Part shown: one piece after another, positions 13,436-14,009 of the stretch | Position numbering within the stretch: position 1 is the first letter of the stretch | Layout of the letters: each line of letters starts with the position of its first letter | Assembly: GCA_041743425.1 (NCBI GenBank) | Contig: JBGTMS010000210.1 | Span: 1-14,009 of the forward strand | DNA: 14,009 nucleotides | Reading direction: 5' to 3' | DNA from: JTS-RE37 sp041743425 | GTDB taxonomy: Bacteria; Bacteroidota; Bacteroidia; Flavobacteriales; Flavobacteriaceae | The notes under the pieces: model-generated | The model's input: the letters and a program-made list of their open reading frames with translations, nothing else | Told to the model about the DNA's origin: nothing | The model's database searches: none | Made by a program: the position numbers and the translations under genes

Positions 13436-14009
13436 TTGGCCACATCGGAAAATACAAAGAAGGTAACTCCTCTTATGAAACAGTTTTCAGCCATCAAGGC
13501 AAAATATCCTGATGCGCTGTTGCTGTTCCGTGTAGGCGACTTCTACGAAACCTTTGGAACGGATGCCATTCTGGCTTCAAAACTTTTGGGAATTGTACTT
13601 ACCCATCGAAATAATGGAGGGGACAGGACGGAACTCGCTGGTTTTCCGCACCATTCATTGAATTCTTACCTACCCAAGCTGGTCAGAGCGGGGCAAAGGG
13701 TGGCCATCTGCGACCAGCTTGAGGATCCCAAACTCACCAAAACAATCGTTAAAAGGGGTGTGACGGAGCTCGTTACCCCGGGGGTGACTTTCAGTGAAGA
13801 TCTGCTCTCTGCCACGACAAATAATTTTCTTTGTGCCCTGCACTTCGGGAGAACGATGATTGGCATTGCCTTTCTCGATATCTCAACCGGGGAATTTCTG
13901 ACTTCGGAAGGAACCGTGGAACATGCAGATAAATTACTGCAGAATTTTTCTCCAAGCGAAGTACTTGTATCCAAGGGTCACAAGGCTGAATGTAAGGAAA
14001 GTTTCGGCA
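13436..14009 (+). CDS. mutS: DNA mismatch repair protein MutS, N-terminal part (3' end outside window)
   Basis: Mismatch-recognition ATPase. 191 complete codons are present from a family of roughly 860-880 residues, covering the mismatch-binding domain and the start of the connector domain. The mismatch-reading motif is GDFYETF with Phe36 and Glu38 (the Phe-x-Glu that stacks on the mispair) when numbered from the TTG at 13436; this is the same numbering as E. coli. The conserved TPLMKQF mobile segment lies before it, so the first ATG (13475) would remove residues that family members keep; TTG is therefore preferred. No ATG lies upstream in frame before the stop at 13397-13399. CDQLEDPK and the ELVTPGV segment are also family-typical. 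It is divergent from the RNA methyltransferase gene. Confidence 0.96.
   Translation, partial: MATSENTKKVTPLMKQFSAIKAKYPDALLLFRVGDFYETFGTDAILASKLLGIVLTHRNNGGDRTELAGFPHHSLNSYLPKLVRAGQRVAICDQLEDPKLTKTIVKRGVTELVTPGVTFSEDLLSATTNNFLCALHFGRTMIGIAFLDISTGEFLTSEGTVEHADKLLQNFSPSEVLVSKGHKAECKESFG

Noticed and set aside
1..14009. Defence system, phage, mobile element or CRISPR in the window
   Set aside because: All long genes are recognisable housekeeping or conserved families with uniform character; no transposase, integrase, terminal inverted repeats, direct repeat arrays or tRNA attachment site seen.

Overview
The window looks like a core chromosomal segment of a member of the Bacteroidota, most likely a Flavobacteriaceae-type bacterium. 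This rests on the proteins themselves (trigger factor, ClpP, ClpX, a free-standing bacterial GH3 protein, a DUF2797 protein, a HPPK-deoxynucleoside kinase fusion), on the near absence of strong Shine-Dalgarno sequences, and on several TAnnTTTG-like promoter boxes typical of the phylum. Base composition is only slightly AT-rich by eye. I see no insertion sequence, phage gene, CRISPR array, tRNA or rRNA.

Layout. 1-2914 (+): the 3' part of tig, a strong terminator-like hairpin, then clpP and clpX, the classic chaperone/protease cluster. 2916-5214 (-): a GH3-family acyl-adenylating protein, then after a 238-base gap a small alpha/beta-hydrolase-like protein lacking its nucleophile serine; its stop codon is one base from that of clpX. 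5291-6085 (+): a DUF2797 zinc-finger protein, divergent from GH3, whose stop codon interlocks with that of the next gene. 6082-11364 (-): a probable operon in the order sppA (signal peptide peptidase A), yhhQ-type queuosine-precursor transporter, and a 920-residue AsmA-family envelope protein. 11438-12583 (+): HPPK (folK) fused to a deoxynucleoside kinase, ending at a good terminator. 12720-13256 (-): a SPOUT/TrmH-type RNA methyltransferase. 13436-14009 (+): the 5' part of mutS, apparently using a TTG start.

How they work together. Trigger factor and ClpXP handle nascent-chain folding and regulated proteolysis. SppA and the AsmA protein both act at the cell envelope. YhhQ (queuosine precursor uptake) and the SPOUT enzyme concern modified RNA, HPPK-dNK joins folate synthesis to nucleotide salvage, and MutS handles mismatch repair. 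Most of this is housekeeping and I see no convincing undescribed multi-gene system. The points most worth a second look are the HPPK-dNK fusion, the serine-less hydrolase beside GH3, the GIY-YIG-like signature in the DUF2797 protein, and the gap at 3462-3699 that may hold a small gene or the decayed tail of an old GH3-like copy.
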